A DNA stretch of 64,000 nucleotides from an uncultured Paracoccaceae bacterium (lineage in GTDB: Bacteria; Pseudomonadota; Alphaproteobacteria; Rhodobacterales; Rhodobacteraceae), in assembly GCA_947499635.1 (NCBI GenBank), contig CANMPD010000002.1, positions 124,001 to 188,000 on the forward strand. Reading direction: 5' to 3'. Made by a program: the position numbers and the translations under genes. Shown piece after piece: positions 41,480 through 51,862 of the stretch. Position 1 is the first letter of the stretch, and the number at the start of each line of letters is the position of its first letter. The notes under the pieces were generated by a model. That model did not search any database, had not been told where the DNA came from, and worked only from the letters and a program-made list of their open reading frames with translations.

Positions 41480-43123
41480 ATGGCGCGTTTTATCTTTATC
41501 ACTGGCGGTGTTGTTTCTTCACTTGGGAAAGGCCTCGCCTCCGCTGCGCTTGGCTCCTTGCTGCAAGCGCGTGGATATTCTGTACGTCTGCGCAAATTGG
41601 ATCCATATCTAAATGTCGATCCAGGCACGATGAGCCCGTTTGAACATGGCGAGGTTTTTGTAACAGACGATGGGGCCGAGACCGACTTGGACCTTGGGCA
41701 TTATGAGCGGTTCACTGGCGTGCCAGCACGTAACACCGACTCGATCTCATCTGGTCGTATTTACACCAATGTTTTGGAAAAAGAGCGCCGCGGCGACTAC
41801 TTGGGTAAAACCATCCAAGTTATTCCGCATGTAACCAATGAAATCAAAGACTTCATCTCGATTGGCGAAGACGAAGTAGATTTCATGTTGTGCGAAATCG
41901 GTGGCACAGTAGGTGATATCGAGGGTTTGCCGTTTTTCGAAGCCATCCGTCAATTTGCCCAAGACAAACCACGTGGCCAGTGTTTGTTTATGCACCTTAC
42001 GCTGCTGCCTTACATCAAAGCATCGGGTGAATTGAAAACAAAACCAACTCAGCACTCTGTAAAGGAATTGCGTTCAATCGGGCTCGCTCCTGATATCTTG
42101 GTATGTCGCTCAGAGGGGCCTATTCCACAGAAAGAACGCGAAAAACTGGCGCTGTTCTGTAATGTGCGCCCTGATAGCGTAATCGCAGCTCAGGATCTCA
42201 AGTCGATCTATGAGGCACCGTTGGCTTATCACCGCGAAGGTTTAGACCAAGCCGTCCTCGACGCCTTTGGCATCACACCCGCCCCGCGTCCAAAACTTGA
42301 ACGCTGGGAGGATGTTGCAGATCGGATCTATAACCCCGAAGGCGAAGTCAAAGTTGCCATCGTTGGGAAATACACTCAGCTCGAAGATGCCTATAAATCC
42401 ATTGCCGAAGCTCTGACACATGGTGGGATGGCGAATCGCGTCAAAGTTCGGATTGAATGGGTAGACGCCGAGCTCTTTGATAACGAAGATGCAGCGCCCT
42501 ATTTGCAAGGGTTCCAAGCAATCCTTGTTCCCGGTGGTTTTGGAGAACGCGGCACAGAGGGCAAGATCAAAGCTGCACAATATGCGCGCGAGAATAATGT
42601 GCCCTACCTAGGCATCTGCCTTGGCATGCAAATGGCCGTTATCGAAGCTGCCCGTAATGTTGCAGGTATCACCACGGCCGGGTCCGAAGAATTCGATCAC
42701 GAAGCCGGCAAAAAACGCTTTGAGCCCGTGGTCTATCACCTCAAAGAATGGGTGCAGGGCAACCACAAAGTCAGCCGCAAAGCGGATGACGACAAGGGCG
42801 GAACAATGCGTTTAGGCGCATATGATGCAACATTGACCGAGGGCTCACGCGTGGCCGAAGCCTATGGTGCAACCACAATCGAAGAGCGTCATCGTCACCG
42901 TTATGAGGTCGACATTACATACCGTGAAAAACTCGAAGCCTGCGGTCTGAAATTCACCGGGATGTCACCAGATGGCAGCCTGCCTGAGATTGTTGAATGG
43001 GAAGATCACCCCTGGTTTATCGGTGTGCAATTCCACCCAGAGCTAAAATCGAAACCGTTTGCCCCCCACCCGCTGTTTAAAGATTTTATTCGCGCGGCCA
43101 AGGAGGCATCCCGCCTAGTGTAA
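41480..43123 (+). CDS. pyrG: CTP synthase
   Basis: [78 protein letters not shown]...LGICLGMQ...GVQFHPE. Confidence 0.98.
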   Translation: MARFIFITGGVVSSLGKGLASAALGSLLQARGYSVRLRKLDPYLNVDPGTMSPFEHGEVFVTDDGAETDLDLGHYERFTGVPARNTDSISSGRIYTNVLEKERRGDYLGKTIQVIPHVTNEIKDFISIGEDEVDFMLCEIGGTVGDIEGLPFFEAIRQFAQDKPRGQCLFMHLTLLPYIKASGELKTKPTQHSVKELRSIGLAPDILVCRSEGPIPQKEREKLALFCNVRPDSVIAAQDLKSIYEAPLAYHREGLDQAVLDAFGITPAPRPKLERWEDVADRIYNPEGEVKVAIVGKYTQLEDAYKSIAEALTHGGMANRVKVRIEWVDAELFDNEDAAPYLQGFQAILVPGGFGERGTEGKIKAAQYARENNVPYLGICLGMQMAVIEAARNVAGITTAGSEEFDHEAGKKRFEPVVYHLKEWVQGNHKVSRKADDDKGGTMRLGAYDATLTEGSRVAEAYGATTIEERHRHRYEVDITYREKLEACGLKFTGMSPDGSLPEIVEWEDHPWFIGVQFHPELKSKPFAPHPLFKDFIRAAKEASRLV

Positions 43124-43148
43124 CTGCTCGTTACAGCAAAACATTATC

Positions 43149-43183
43149 AAGGCACGGCTGTTTATTCAGCTGTGCCTTTTTTC
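43149..43183 (+). terminator. Rho-independent terminator of pyrG
   Basis: AAGGCACGGCTG-TTTATT-CAGCTGTGCCTTTTTT (one G-U pair) with T-tract. Confidence 0.85.
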
Positions 43184-43329
43184 GTTGTGTTTATGCTCTC
43201 TCAAGAATGAGGACCGATCCCGTGCAACAGACTGCGTGATATTCACAATTTGTCAGGATCTCTCCTGTAAAAACCGATTCAAATTGAACATAAATCTCGG
43301 CCCTTCTGCTATCGGAGCGCGGAACACTC

Positions 43330-43740
43330 ATGCAATTGTCAGGTCGCGAACCTCGCGAAAATCTACCAATGATCGATACAGATCATGATCCTGCGTTGTT
43401 TTTTGATGGGGAAAACTTGCTGCTCGCCTATTCAGTGGCGCAACTCTCTGGTGGTGGCATGGCCGTATTGGAATTCAGCGACGTCTTAGAATTTCATGCT
43501 GACTCGATCAATGTAGACGAACTCTCAGAAGCGCCCTACCCGGTCACAGCTTGGGGTTTTACCGAAATCATCGGCAGTAAAAAATGCGAACGCTGGGCCG
43601 CTATGGCACCGCGTTATTGGAGCATTTCGTTCAACGACCACACCCTTTTGGTCATGTTCGAACATATGCGTATCGCGGGGGTGACTCGCAATGCGACGCT
43701 GCCACGTAAGGCTCTTCAAGGATACATGCTGAACAGTTAG
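43330..43740 (+). CDS. Hypothetical protein (136 aa)
   Basis: MQLSGREPRENLPMIDTDHDPALFFDGENLLLAYSVAQLSGGGMAVLEFSDVLEFHADSINVDEL...; no family recognised. Confidence 0.65.
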   Translation: MQLSGREPRENLPMIDTDHDPALFFDGENLLLAYSVAQLSGGGMAVLEFSDVLEFHADSINVDELSEAPYPVTAWGFTEIIGSKKCERWAAMAPRYWSISFNDHTLLVMFEHMRIAGVTRNATLPRKALQGYMLNS

Positions 43741-43946
43741 CACCTAAAATTATGCAGGTTTTCACAACATGCACAACTGTGAGCGCAAACGTAAATTACG
43801 CTGGCTTATAAATTAACAAATAATTACAAAGTTAGCGCAACCATTTAATTCTAAATGTTGTTTCCTATCGGAACGGCAGTATAGATAAGAGCAACTTTTT
43901 ACAGCACCCTACTTATAGGTGCACCCTTCAAGGAGGCTCCCTCGTT

Positions 43947-44849
43947 ATGGTTAAAGATACAGCAACCCAGCAAAACCAGTTCAACCGCATTGCAACGGGC
44001 CAAGGCTTTATCGCCGCTCTCGACCAATCCGGCGGATCAACTCCGAAAGCGCTCATGCTTTATGGCGTTATGGAAGACGCATATAGCAACGACCAAGAGA
44101 TGTTTGGCGAAATTCATAAAATGCGCAGCCGCATCATTACGTCTCCCGCCTTTAGCAGTGAAAAGGTTCTAGGCGCGATCCTGTTCGAAAAGACGATGGA
44201 CAGCACAATTGACGGTATCCCAACAGCGACATACCTGTGGGAAACCTGTGGTGTCGTGCCTTTTCTAAAGATCGACAAAGGGTTAGAGGCCGAAGAAAAC
44301 GGTGTGCAGCTCATGAAACCCATGCCCGAGTTAGACGGCCTTCTGTCACGTGCAGTCGAAGCAGGCATATTTGGAACCAAAATGCGTTCTGTCATTAAAG
44401 AAGCAAACCAGACAGGTATTGACGCCGTCGTTGCGCAGCAATTTGAAGTCGGCAAACAAATCGCTGCGGCTGGGTTGGTTCCAATCATCGAGCCAGAGGT
44501 TGATATCCATTCAACAACAAAGGCCCAAGCAGAAGACATGTTAAAGGCCGCGATTCTTGTACAGCTTGACGCGCTCCCCAAAGGAACAGATGTCGCGCTC
44601 AAACTGACAATCCCAACTGTCGCAGGGATCTATGATAGTTTGGCCAACCACCCTGCTGTTGTGCGTGTTGTGGCGCTCTCAGGTGGTTACACGACGGATG
44701 ATGCCTGCACCCGCCTGTCAAAGAACACTAAAATGATCGCCTCCTTCTCGCGCGCCCTGACCGAAAGTCTAAACGTGTCACTCAGCGATGATGACTACAA
44801 CAGTGCACTGGCCACAAATATCGATAAGATCTACCAAGCCTCGCTCTAA
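43947..44849 (+). CDS. Class I fructose-bisphosphate aldolase
   Basis: GFIAALDQSGGSTPKALMLYGVME...FLKIDKGLEAEENGVQLMKPMPELDGLLSRAVEAGIFGTKMRSVIK...VPIIEPEVDI...SFSRALTESLNVSLSD; AAGGAGG RBS upstream. Confidence 0.94.
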   Translation: MVKDTATQQNQFNRIATGQGFIAALDQSGGSTPKALMLYGVMEDAYSNDQEMFGEIHKMRSRIITSPAFSSEKVLGAILFEKTMDSTIDGIPTATYLWETCGVVPFLKIDKGLEAEENGVQLMKPMPELDGLLSRAVEAGIFGTKMRSVIKEANQTGIDAVVAQQFEVGKQIAAAGLVPIIEPEVDIHSTTKAQAEDMLKAAILVQLDALPKGTDVALKLTIPTVAGIYDSLANHPAVVRVVALSGGYTTDDACTRLSKNTKMIASFSRALTESLNVSLSDDDYNSALATNIDKIYQASL

Positions 44850-44875
44850 GGTCTGCATCATATCATGAACATTAT

Positions 44876-44905
44876 TACCGCCCTTATCCTTGAGGGGCGG
44901 TATTT
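44876..44905 (+). terminator. Rho-independent terminator of aldolase gene
   Basis: TACCGCCC (44876-44883) / GGGCGGTA (44895-44902) followed by TTTTCTTT. Confidence 0.8.
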
Positions 44906-44975
44906 TCTTTGTAACGGTATCCTTTTATATTAAGCATCGATAACCGCCCTTTGGACGCGGTATATAAGGCTTAAA

Positions 44976-46079
44976 ATGACCGACACCCGTTTGACCGCTC
45001 TCGTACAATCCCTGCCTGCAACGGTACCTTTTGTGGGGCCCGAAACCCAGGAGCGCACACGCAATGCGCCTTTTCGCGCACGGTTAGGTGCAAACGAAAA
45101 CGTTTTTGGCCCTTCTCCCAAAGCAATTGAGGCCATGGCCAAATCTGCGGCGGATATTTGGCAGTACGGGGATCCCGAAAATTACGACCTGCGCCACGCT
45201 CTGGCAGAACATCACGCGATCGATCCCGACAAGATCGTCGTCGGAGAAGGCATCGACGGCCTTCTTGGATATCTTGTGCGTCTGTTCGTGACCGCAGGCG
45301 ACGCGGTGGTTACATCCTTTGGGGCCTATCCGACGCTAAACTATCACGCGTCCGGGTTTGGTGCAGTTATCCATACGGTCCCCTATAAGAATGACTACGA
45401 AGACATCGATGCTTTAATTTCCAAAGCCCATGATGTGAATGCTAAGCTGATCTATATTGCCAACCCCGACAATCCCATGGGCAGCTGGCATGATGGCCAA
45501 ACCTTACGACGCGCGCTTGAGAAAATCCCTGCAGGAGCCCTGCTCATTCTGGACGAGGCGTACATTGAATGCGCGCCCACTGGCACCAGCCCTGAGATTG
45601 ATATCAACGATCCGCGCCTTTTGCGCATGCGTACATTTTCCAAAGCATATGGTCTTGCAGGTGCCCGTGTAGGGTATGCAATGGGTGCGCCTGATCTGAT
45701 TTCGGCGTTTAACAAGGTGCGTAATCATTTCGGCATGAATCGCTGCGCCCAAATCGGCGCTTTGGCTGCACTCGAAGACCAAGATTGGCTAACCCAAACC
45801 GTCGCGCAAATCAGTCAAAGCCGCCAACGCATTACAGATATCGCCCATGCAAATGACCTAACCCCATTGGCCTCTGCGACCAACTTCGTCACAATTGATT
45901 GCCGGCGCGATGGTATTTTTGCGAAAAACGTCCTCGGGCATCTCACGGAACAAGGGGTTTTCATACGTATGCCACTTGTTGCTCCGCAAAACAGATGCAT
46001 CCGGATCAGCTGCGGCAATCTTGAAGATTTAAATATATTCGCCGACGCACTGCCAAAGGCGCTTAGGTCTGCAATCTAG
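44976..46079 (+). CDS. PLP-dependent aminotransferase, histidinol-phosphate aminotransferase-like
   Basis: RLGANENVFGPSPKAIEAM...GEGIDGLLGYLVRLFVTAGDAVVTSFGAYPTLNYHA...YIANPDNPMGSW...ILDEAYIE...RTFSKAYGLAGARVGYAMG. Confidence 0.88.
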   Translation: MTDTRLTALVQSLPATVPFVGPETQERTRNAPFRARLGANENVFGPSPKAIEAMAKSAADIWQYGDPENYDLRHALAEHHAIDPDKIVVGEGIDGLLGYLVRLFVTAGDAVVTSFGAYPTLNYHASGFGAVIHTVPYKNDYEDIDALISKAHDVNAKLIYIANPDNPMGSWHDGQTLRRALEKIPAGALLILDEAYIECAPTGTSPEIDINDPRLLRMRTFSKAYGLAGARVGYAMGAPDLISAFNKVRNHFGMNRCAQIGALAALEDQDWLTQTVAQISQSRQRITDIAHANDLTPLASATNFVTIDCRRDGIFAKNVLGHLTEQGVFIRMPLVAPQNRCIRISCGNLEDLNIFADALPKALRSAI

Positions 46080-46170
46080 ACAACACAATCATTAAATTGC
46101 CAATATTCAGCCGCACTTTACTGATGCTTTACTCTACTCGGTTACATTCGCTGGGATACGACTGCAGCTG

Positions 46171-46386
46171 ATGAGAGCCGTTATGCACGACAATAACATG
46201 GATACGACAGAACTTCTGCGTAGCATCCTTAGCTTTCTCGCGGTAAATTTGCCGTGGGTGCTTCTTGCTGTATGGCTGGTTTATGGTTTAGTGCCCGTGC
46301 TGCTCATTGCTTTGGGGGTCTACCATTTGATTAACCGGCTTGAGTTACGCCAAATGCGCAATCTTCAGAAACGGGGCCATCAATAA
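46171..46386 (+). CDS. Small membrane hypothetical protein; start may be at MDTTELL
   Basis: MDTTELLRSILSFLAVNLPWVLLAVWLVYGLVPVLLIALGVYHLINRLELRQMRNLQKRGHQ; two hydrophobic segments. Confidence 0.6.
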   Translation: MRAVMHDNNMDTTELLRSILSFLAVNLPWVLLAVWLVYGLVPVLLIALGVYHLINRLELRQMRNLQKRGHQ

Positions 46387-46425
46387 GACGGCCCACGTGA
46401 TCTTAAAACTTGACCAAGACCTTGG

Positions 46426-47661
46426 CTACGCTGCTCGTCCCGCGATCACCGCACTCGCCGCAGAAAGCGCGCCTTCGCCATGTGGGATGTCCAAAGCCTT
46501 CAACCCAGCCTCAATACCGCCCAGCAATCCCATGATCATGTGACCATTCACATGTCCCATGTGACCAAGCCGGAATTGCCCATCAGCCTCAGGGCTGCCG
46601 GGTTTCGCCATACCCAGGCCAATGCCGAGGGTTAAACCCAGATTACCTTCCAACCACTTGCGCAATTCCGTCCCACTGGCGCCCGGCAATGTTAAGGCCG
46701 TTACCGCATGTGACCGCAAAGCTGGATTCGTCACATTCATCGTCATGGCCCCTTCGCGTCCCCATGCATCAACAGCTGCCCAAATCGCGCGTGCTAAGAT
46801 ACCGTGACGTTGCCACACGTTTTCAATTCCTTCTGCGTGAATCATATCCAATGATTGGCGCAATCCAAACAAATGGTGCGTTGGGGCCGTTCCGCCAAAA
46901 TATTCGTAAAACGCCTGAGGATTAGAACGGCTTTCCCAATCCCAGTATTTGCTGACATATTCCTTGGTACGACGTTGTTGCGCGGCCTTATCGTTGAAGA
47001 ACACAAACGAGAGCCCAGCAGGTACCATTAATCCCTTTTGACATCCTGTGACGGCAATATCGACACCCCAGTCATCCATTTCAAATCGATCACATCCCAT
47101 GGATGCGATACAATCCGCCATCAAAAGGGCGGGATGATTTGCACTGTCTAAACAGCCTCGCAACGCCTTAAAATCATTTCTCAACGATGTAGAGGTATCT
47201 ACGTGCGCGCCCAGAACGGCTTTGATTTCATGTGCTTTATCCGCTGCCAGCACTTCGGAAATTCGGGCAAGATCATAGGGATCCTGTGTTCCAAAATCGA
47301 GCAGCTGAGCCTCAACCCCCAGCGCCTGTGCCATTTCCGCCCAACCATGAGCAAAACGACCATTGGCCGGCACCAACACGCGATCCCCAGGTTTTAACGT
47401 ATTCGCCAATGCCGCTTCCCATGCGCCATGCCCATTGGCGATATAGATTGCGACGTGATGTTGTGTTCGTGCAATACGCCGCAGATCAGGAATGAGGCTC
47501 TCGGTGAGCGCCAACAACGCGCCTTCATATATGTTCGGCGAAGCCTGATGCATGGCACGCAGTACATCATCAGGGATAACCGAAGGCCCAGGAATGGCCA
47601 AATACGCCCGCCCAGAGGCCAAGTTCACCGCTGTATTTTTCATATTATTATTCCTTGCCAT
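46426..47661 (-). CDS. Class V aminotransferase (serine-/alanine-glyoxylate aminotransferase-like); start may be at MKNTAVN
   Basis: PGPSVIPDDVLRAMHQASPNIYEGALLALTESLIPDLRRI...ADCIASMGCDRFEMDDWGVDIAVTGCQKGLMVPAGLSFVFF. Confidence 0.9.
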   Translation of the reverse strand: MARNNNMKNTAVNLASGRAYLAIPGPSVIPDDVLRAMHQASPNIYEGALLALTESLIPDLRRIARTQHHVAIYIANGHGAWEAALANTLKPGDRVLVPANGRFAHGWAEMAQALGVEAQLLDFGTQDPYDLARISEVLAADKAHEIKAVLGAHVDTSTSLRNDFKALRGCLDSANHPALLMADCIASMGCDRFEMDDWGVDIAVTGCQKGLMVPAGLSFVFFNDKAAQQRRTKEYVSKYWDWESRSNPQAFYEYFGGTAPTHHLFGLRQSLDMIHAEGIENVWQRHGILARAIWAAVDAWGREGAMTMNVTNPALRSHAVTALTLPGASGTELRKWLEGNLGLTLGIGLGMAKPGSPEADGQFRLGHMGHVNGHMIMGLLGGIEAGLKALDIPHGEGALSAASAVIAGRAA

Positions 47662-47869
47662 ATTCGCGCTGCTTCATTCTCAAGAAGCCTTGTCCAGAAA
47701 TGGATTCGCCTGACGAACCTACCCGCTGGCACAGCGCCGTCAATTCCTGTCGTCTTATAGCTTCAAGGTTGATGATAAGGGCTGGTGTGATGCTTGCACC
47801 TTGTGCAGGAGCTGCTTAAATGGCACGGGTTACAGGCTCAGTTGAGACCACGATAAAGGATCTTCGCGC

Positions 47870-49729
47870 ATGAAAACTCCCCCTATGTCCTCGCGCGAGT
47901 TGATTGGCTGGCTATGGCGTGGATATTTACGCCATCATATGGGGCTGCTGAGCATCGCGGTCTTTTTCATGCTGCTCGAGGGGGCGACGGTTGGCGGCCT
48001 GAGTTATATGATGCAGCCAATGTTCGATCTGGTTTTTGTCGCAGGCGACAAAGGTGCCTTACCATGGGTTGCCGTTGCGTTTTTTGCAATTTTTTGCATG
48101 CGCGCCATATCAAGCGTTACGCAAAAGGTCGTATTGGCGCAGATCAGCCAAAAATCCGAAGCACATATGCGTTTGGACATGCTGGACCGCTTGATCCATC
48201 AAGATGCGAGCTTTCACCAAACACACCCGCCCGGATTGCTGATCCAGCGTGTTCAAGCGGATGTCTTAGCAATTAACCGCGTGTGGCAGGCCCTGATCAC
48301 AGGAAGTGGTCGTGATATCGCCCAATTGATTGCTGTGCTTGCCGTTGCAGTCAGCGTCGATTGGCGTTGGACATTGATTATGTTGATCGGTGTCCCCCTG
48401 CTGGTGCTCCCGCTGTCGATTATGCAACGCTATGTCCGCAAAAAGGCATCACAGGCACGGGATCTTGGGGCCGCCCAAGCCACCCGTTTGGACGAAATCT
48501 TTCACGGTATGATCCCAATCAAGCTGAATGCCTTAGAGACGTATCAAACCAATCGCTATCATGGCTCAACCATGGCCTTTGTACGCGCACAGGTTCGGGC
48601 AGCCTTTGGGACGGCATCGGCCTCTGGTTTGGTCGATGTGATGGCAGGGCTTGGCGTGATGGGAGTGATCATGTTTGGCGGGCAGGAAATCATTTCTGGC
48701 GAGAAAACCGTCGGGCAATTTATGAGTTTCTTTACTGCGATTGGCCTCGCCTTTGATCCCATGCGTCGCCTCGCTGCGATTATGGGCGTGTGGCAAACTG
48801 CGGCGGCAGCAATGGAGCGTATTAAAGAGTTGATGGACGCGCCCATCCTGCTCACTTCGCCAGAAAACCCTAAGCCTGCCCCCCAAGGGTTACCTGAAAT
48901 CCGCCTAGAGGACGTCGATTTGTCTTATGGGGAAGCCAAAATTCTTAACCAGCTCTCTCTGGTTGCGGAACCAGGCAAAACCACAGCTCTTGTCGGGGCA
49001 TCTGGGGCAGGTAAATCAACAATCTTTAACATACTGACGCGCATAACCGACCCACAAAAGGGTACAGTTACAATCGATGGCGTTCCTGTAAATGAACTAG
49101 ACTTACAAGATCTGCGCAAACTGTTTTCCGTCGTCACACAGGATGCGATGTTGTTTGATGAAAGCCTGCGCGAGAATATCTTGCTGGGGCGCGATGACGT
49201 CAGTGATGCGGAACTCCAAGAGATTTTAGACGCTGCTCATGTCACTGATTTTGTAGCCAAGCTGCCAGATGGTCTCAATACCAAGGTTGGTCCGCGTGGG
49301 TCAGCTTTGTCAGGTGGGCAACGTCAACGGGTGGTTATTGCCCGTGCATTGTTGCGCAATACTCCAATCCTTTTGCTGGACGAGGCCACATCGGCATTGG
49401 ATGCGCAGTCTGAAACCGTCGTCCAAGCCGCCTTGGACCGCCTGTCAGGCGGGCGCACCACATTGGTCATCGCACACCGCCTCTCCACAATCCGTGATGC
49501 AGATAAGATCGTGGTGATGGACCGTGGCGAGGTTGTTGACCAAGGCACCCACCAAGAGCTGCTTGCGCGGGGCGGAATCTACGCAGATCTCTACCGCCTG
49601 CAATTTGAGGATGGGAAAGAAGTCGTCGACCATCTGGGTCTAAAAGCACAAACCCGCGCCCAAGCAGACAATACACCGCATACACACGACAACTGGTTAC
49701 GACGTTTTCTTCATCAAATATTCGGTTAG
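47870..49729 (+). CDS. ABC transporter, fused permease/ATPase (MsbA-like exporter)
   Basis: N-terminal TM domain, then GASGAGKSTIFNILTRITDPQKGTVTIDG...GSALSGGQRQRVVIARALLRNTPILLLDEATSALDAQSE...VIAHRLSTIRDADKIVVMDRGEVVDQGTHQELL. Confidence 0.93.
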   Translation: MKTPPMSSRELIGWLWRGYLRHHMGLLSIAVFFMLLEGATVGGLSYMMQPMFDLVFVAGDKGALPWVAVAFFAIFCMRAISSVTQKVVLAQISQKSEAHMRLDMLDRLIHQDASFHQTHPPGLLIQRVQADVLAINRVWQALITGSGRDIAQLIAVLAVAVSVDWRWTLIMLIGVPLLVLPLSIMQRYVRKKASQARDLGAAQATRLDEIFHGMIPIKLNALETYQTNRYHGSTMAFVRAQVRAAFGTASASGLVDVMAGLGVMGVIMFGGQEIISGEKTVGQFMSFFTAIGLAFDPMRRLAAIMGVWQTAAAAMERIKELMDAPILLTSPENPKPAPQGLPEIRLEDVDLSYGEAKILNQLSLVAEPGKTTALVGASGAGKSTIFNILTRITDPQKGTVTIDGVPVNELDLQDLRKLFSVVTQDAMLFDESLRENILLGRDDVSDAELQEILDAAHVTDFVAKLPDGLNTKVGPRGSALSGGQRQRVVIARALLRNTPILLLDEATSALDAQSETVVQAALDRLSGGRTTLVIAHRLSTIRDADKIVVMDRGEVVDQGTHQELLARGGIYADLYRLQFEDGKEVVDHLGLKAQTRAQADNTPHTHDNWLRRFLHQIFG

Positions 49730-49782
49730 TATACGCCACCTATGATCAATACCCCCTTCTTCACCTGAAAAGGACTAGGACC

Positions 49783-50535
49783 ATGTCAGCTTCGCCCCTT
49801 CGCCGTGTTCTACGTATCAGTGGCCCTGACGCGCGCAGTTTTCTGCAAGGCTTGATTAGTAACGATGTCAATAAAGTGGATAACGGGTTGGTCTATGCGG
49901 CATTGCTGACCCCACAAGGGAAATATCTCGCAGATTTTTTCCTGCTCACCGATGGCGATGCGATCTTACTTGATGTTGCGGCGTCCCATGCCGATGGTCT
50001 GCTTAAGCGGTTAAATATGTATCGCCTCCGAGCAGATGTCCAAATCAGTGAAAGTGACATATGCGTCAGTCGCGGAACCTCCGCGAAACCAGACGGGGCG
50101 CTCTTGGATCCTCGCCACAGCGCGTTGGGATGGCGATTGTATGACAGTGTCGATCTGGGCGATGATGGCACCGATTGGGACGCTTTACGTGTGGCGCATT
50201 GCATCCCTGAAACCGACATTGAACTAACGCCTGACACCTACCTTTTGGAAGTCGGTTTCGAAGCTCTAAATGGCGTCGATTTCCGCAAAGGTTGCTATGT
50301 CGGCCAAGAGGTGACCGCACGTATGAAGCATAAAACCGAATTGCGTAAAGGTCTCACCACGGTTCAGATCTCGGGCCAAGCCCAGACAGGAAGTGACATC
50401 GTATCAAATGCAAAACCTGTTGGTACGCTGCTCACACAATCCGGCGACAAAGCCATTGCCTATCTTCGCTTCGACCGCGCAAAAGGCGATATGCAAGCAG
50501 GTGATGCACAGGTTATTTGGCCCCTCTCGTCCTAG
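49783..50535 (+). CDS. ygfZ: Folate-binding protein YgfZ (GcvT-like)
   Basis: LRISGPDARSFLQGLISNDV...LTPQGKYLADFFLL...GVDFRKGCYVGQEVTARMKHKTELRKGL (K-G-C-Y-x-G-Q-E motif). Confidence 0.94.
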   Translation: MSASPLRRVLRISGPDARSFLQGLISNDVNKVDNGLVYAALLTPQGKYLADFFLLTDGDAILLDVAASHADGLLKRLNMYRLRADVQISESDICVSRGTSAKPDGALLDPRHSALGWRLYDSVDLGDDGTDWDALRVAHCIPETDIELTPDTYLLEVGFEALNGVDFRKGCYVGQEVTARMKHKTELRKGLTTVQISGQAQTGSDIVSNAKPVGTLLTQSGDKAIAYLRFDRAKGDMQAGDAQVIWPLSS

Positions 50536-50592
50536 CGACAGGGCAATTGCGCAAATTTTATGCAAAACCTGATTTTACGGTCTCAAAGACAC

Positions 50593-50631
50593 AAAATCCC
50601 CCTGTGATACGGCTGTCACAGGGGGATTTTT
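50593..50631. terminator. Bidirectional terminator between ygfZ and efp
   Basis: AAAATCCCCCTGTGA (50593-50607) / TCACAGGGGGATTTT (50616-50630): perfect 15-bp stem, A-tract and T-tract flanks. Confidence 0.9.
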
Positions 50632-50656
50632 ATCACTTCACGGCAGCTTTCTACGC

Positions 50657-51220
50657 TTAGGCCCGTTCAGAATATTCCATGGTTTCAGTGTTCACGACGA
50701 TCATTTCGTCCTGTCCTACAAACGGTGGCACCATAACTTTGACGCCATTATCCAAAATTGCAGGCTTGAAAGAGTTCGCAGCCGTCTGTCCTTTGACCAC
50801 TGGCTCAGTCTCTTCAATTTTGCAGGTCACCTTTTGTGGCAAGCTCGCGTTCAGTGCTTCGGACTCATAAAACTCAACCACAATTGTCATACCGTCTTGC
50901 AGAAACGGGCGACGTTCCCCCAAAAGCTCTGCTGACAGTTCAATCTGTTCGTATGTCTCGGTATCCATAAACACCAACATACCGTCACTTTCGTACAGAA
51001 ACTGTTGATCTTTCTGCTCTAAACGCACGCGCTCAACCTTATCCGCCGACCGAAAACGCTCGTTCAGTTTCGATCCGTTACGTAGATTACGCAGCTCACA
51101 TTGTGCGAAAGCGCCGCCTTTTCCTGGCTTCACATGATCAATTTTTACCGCAGCCCAAAGGCCGCCATTGTGTTCGATGACATTGCCGGGGCGGATTTCA
51201 TTGCCGTTAATTTTGGGCAT
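50657..51220 (-). CDS. efp: Elongation factor P
   Basis: [76 protein letters not shown]. Confidence 0.97.
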   Translation of the reverse strand: MPKINGNEIRPGNVIEHNGGLWAAVKIDHVKPGKGGAFAQCELRNLRNGSKLNERFRSADKVERVRLEQKDQQFLYESDGMLVFMDTETYEQIELSAELLGERRPFLQDGMTIVVEFYESEALNASLPQKVTCKIEETEPVVKGQTAANSFKPAILDNGVKVMVPPFVGQDEMIVVNTETMEYSERA

Positions 51221-51450
51221 AGGACTGCCTTTCGCATGGTTGATGTTAGGTTATCAATTCCTATATCGAGCAGTGTTGAAGCTGGCAAGATCACGAGACG
51301 ACTAGATTTTAAGCGAAATAGTTCGAAAATTAGGCATGCGCAAAATGCATGAGAGCTATGCAACTTAAGGCTACCCGAATCGTCATATATCCGTCATAAG
51401 GAGCTTCACGCCGAGAATGCAATAGCAAGAACAACAACAAAGGAAACGAG

Positions 51451-51771
51451 ATGCGAGATTTCGTTGACGGAACTGCTTTTAACAACGAGCAAGGTAACCG
51501 TTCCCGCAAACTGTTTGCAGCAGTTGTCTTGGCTGCACTAGATGATGCAATTGCCGATGACAAGAAATATGGCAATGGCCCCGAGCAGATCGCCCGCTGG
51601 GCACGGTCCCGCGATGGCCGTGAAGTTTTAACCTGCGCAGGGATTGACCCAAGCGAACGTGTTGTCGCTGGTCTAATGGATTTCGTGGGTAAAGGTATTC
51701 GCACATCCGTTGCGCTGTCGCGAGAAGAAAGCGAACGCCGCAATGCTGCTCAAGAAGCAGAAGCTGCCTAA
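51451..51771 (+). CDS. DUF6280-like small protein
   Basis: MRDFVDGTAFNNEQGNRSRKLFAAVVLAALDDAIADDKKYGNGPEQIARWARSRDGREVLTCAGIDPSERVVAGLMDFVGKGIRTSVALSREE; family number from memory. Confidence 0.75.
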   Translation: MRDFVDGTAFNNEQGNRSRKLFAAVVLAALDDAIADDKKYGNGPEQIARWARSRDGREVLTCAGIDPSERVVAGLMDFVGKGIRTSVALSREESERRNAAQEAEAA

Positions 51772-51794
51772 ACAACTAAGCTGCCAAACTGTAT

Positions 51795-51828
51795 AAAGAA
51801 AAACGCGCCCCGGGGCGCGTTTTTCTTT
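51795..51828. terminator. 34-bp perfect palindromic terminator
   Basis: AAAGAAAAACGCGCCCC|GGGGCGCGTTTTTCTTT, no spacer; lies after the + strand gene ending 51771. Confidence 0.88.
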
Positions 51829-51862
51829 TGTGCGAAGGTCAAATTCTAGATCTCTCCTGATC

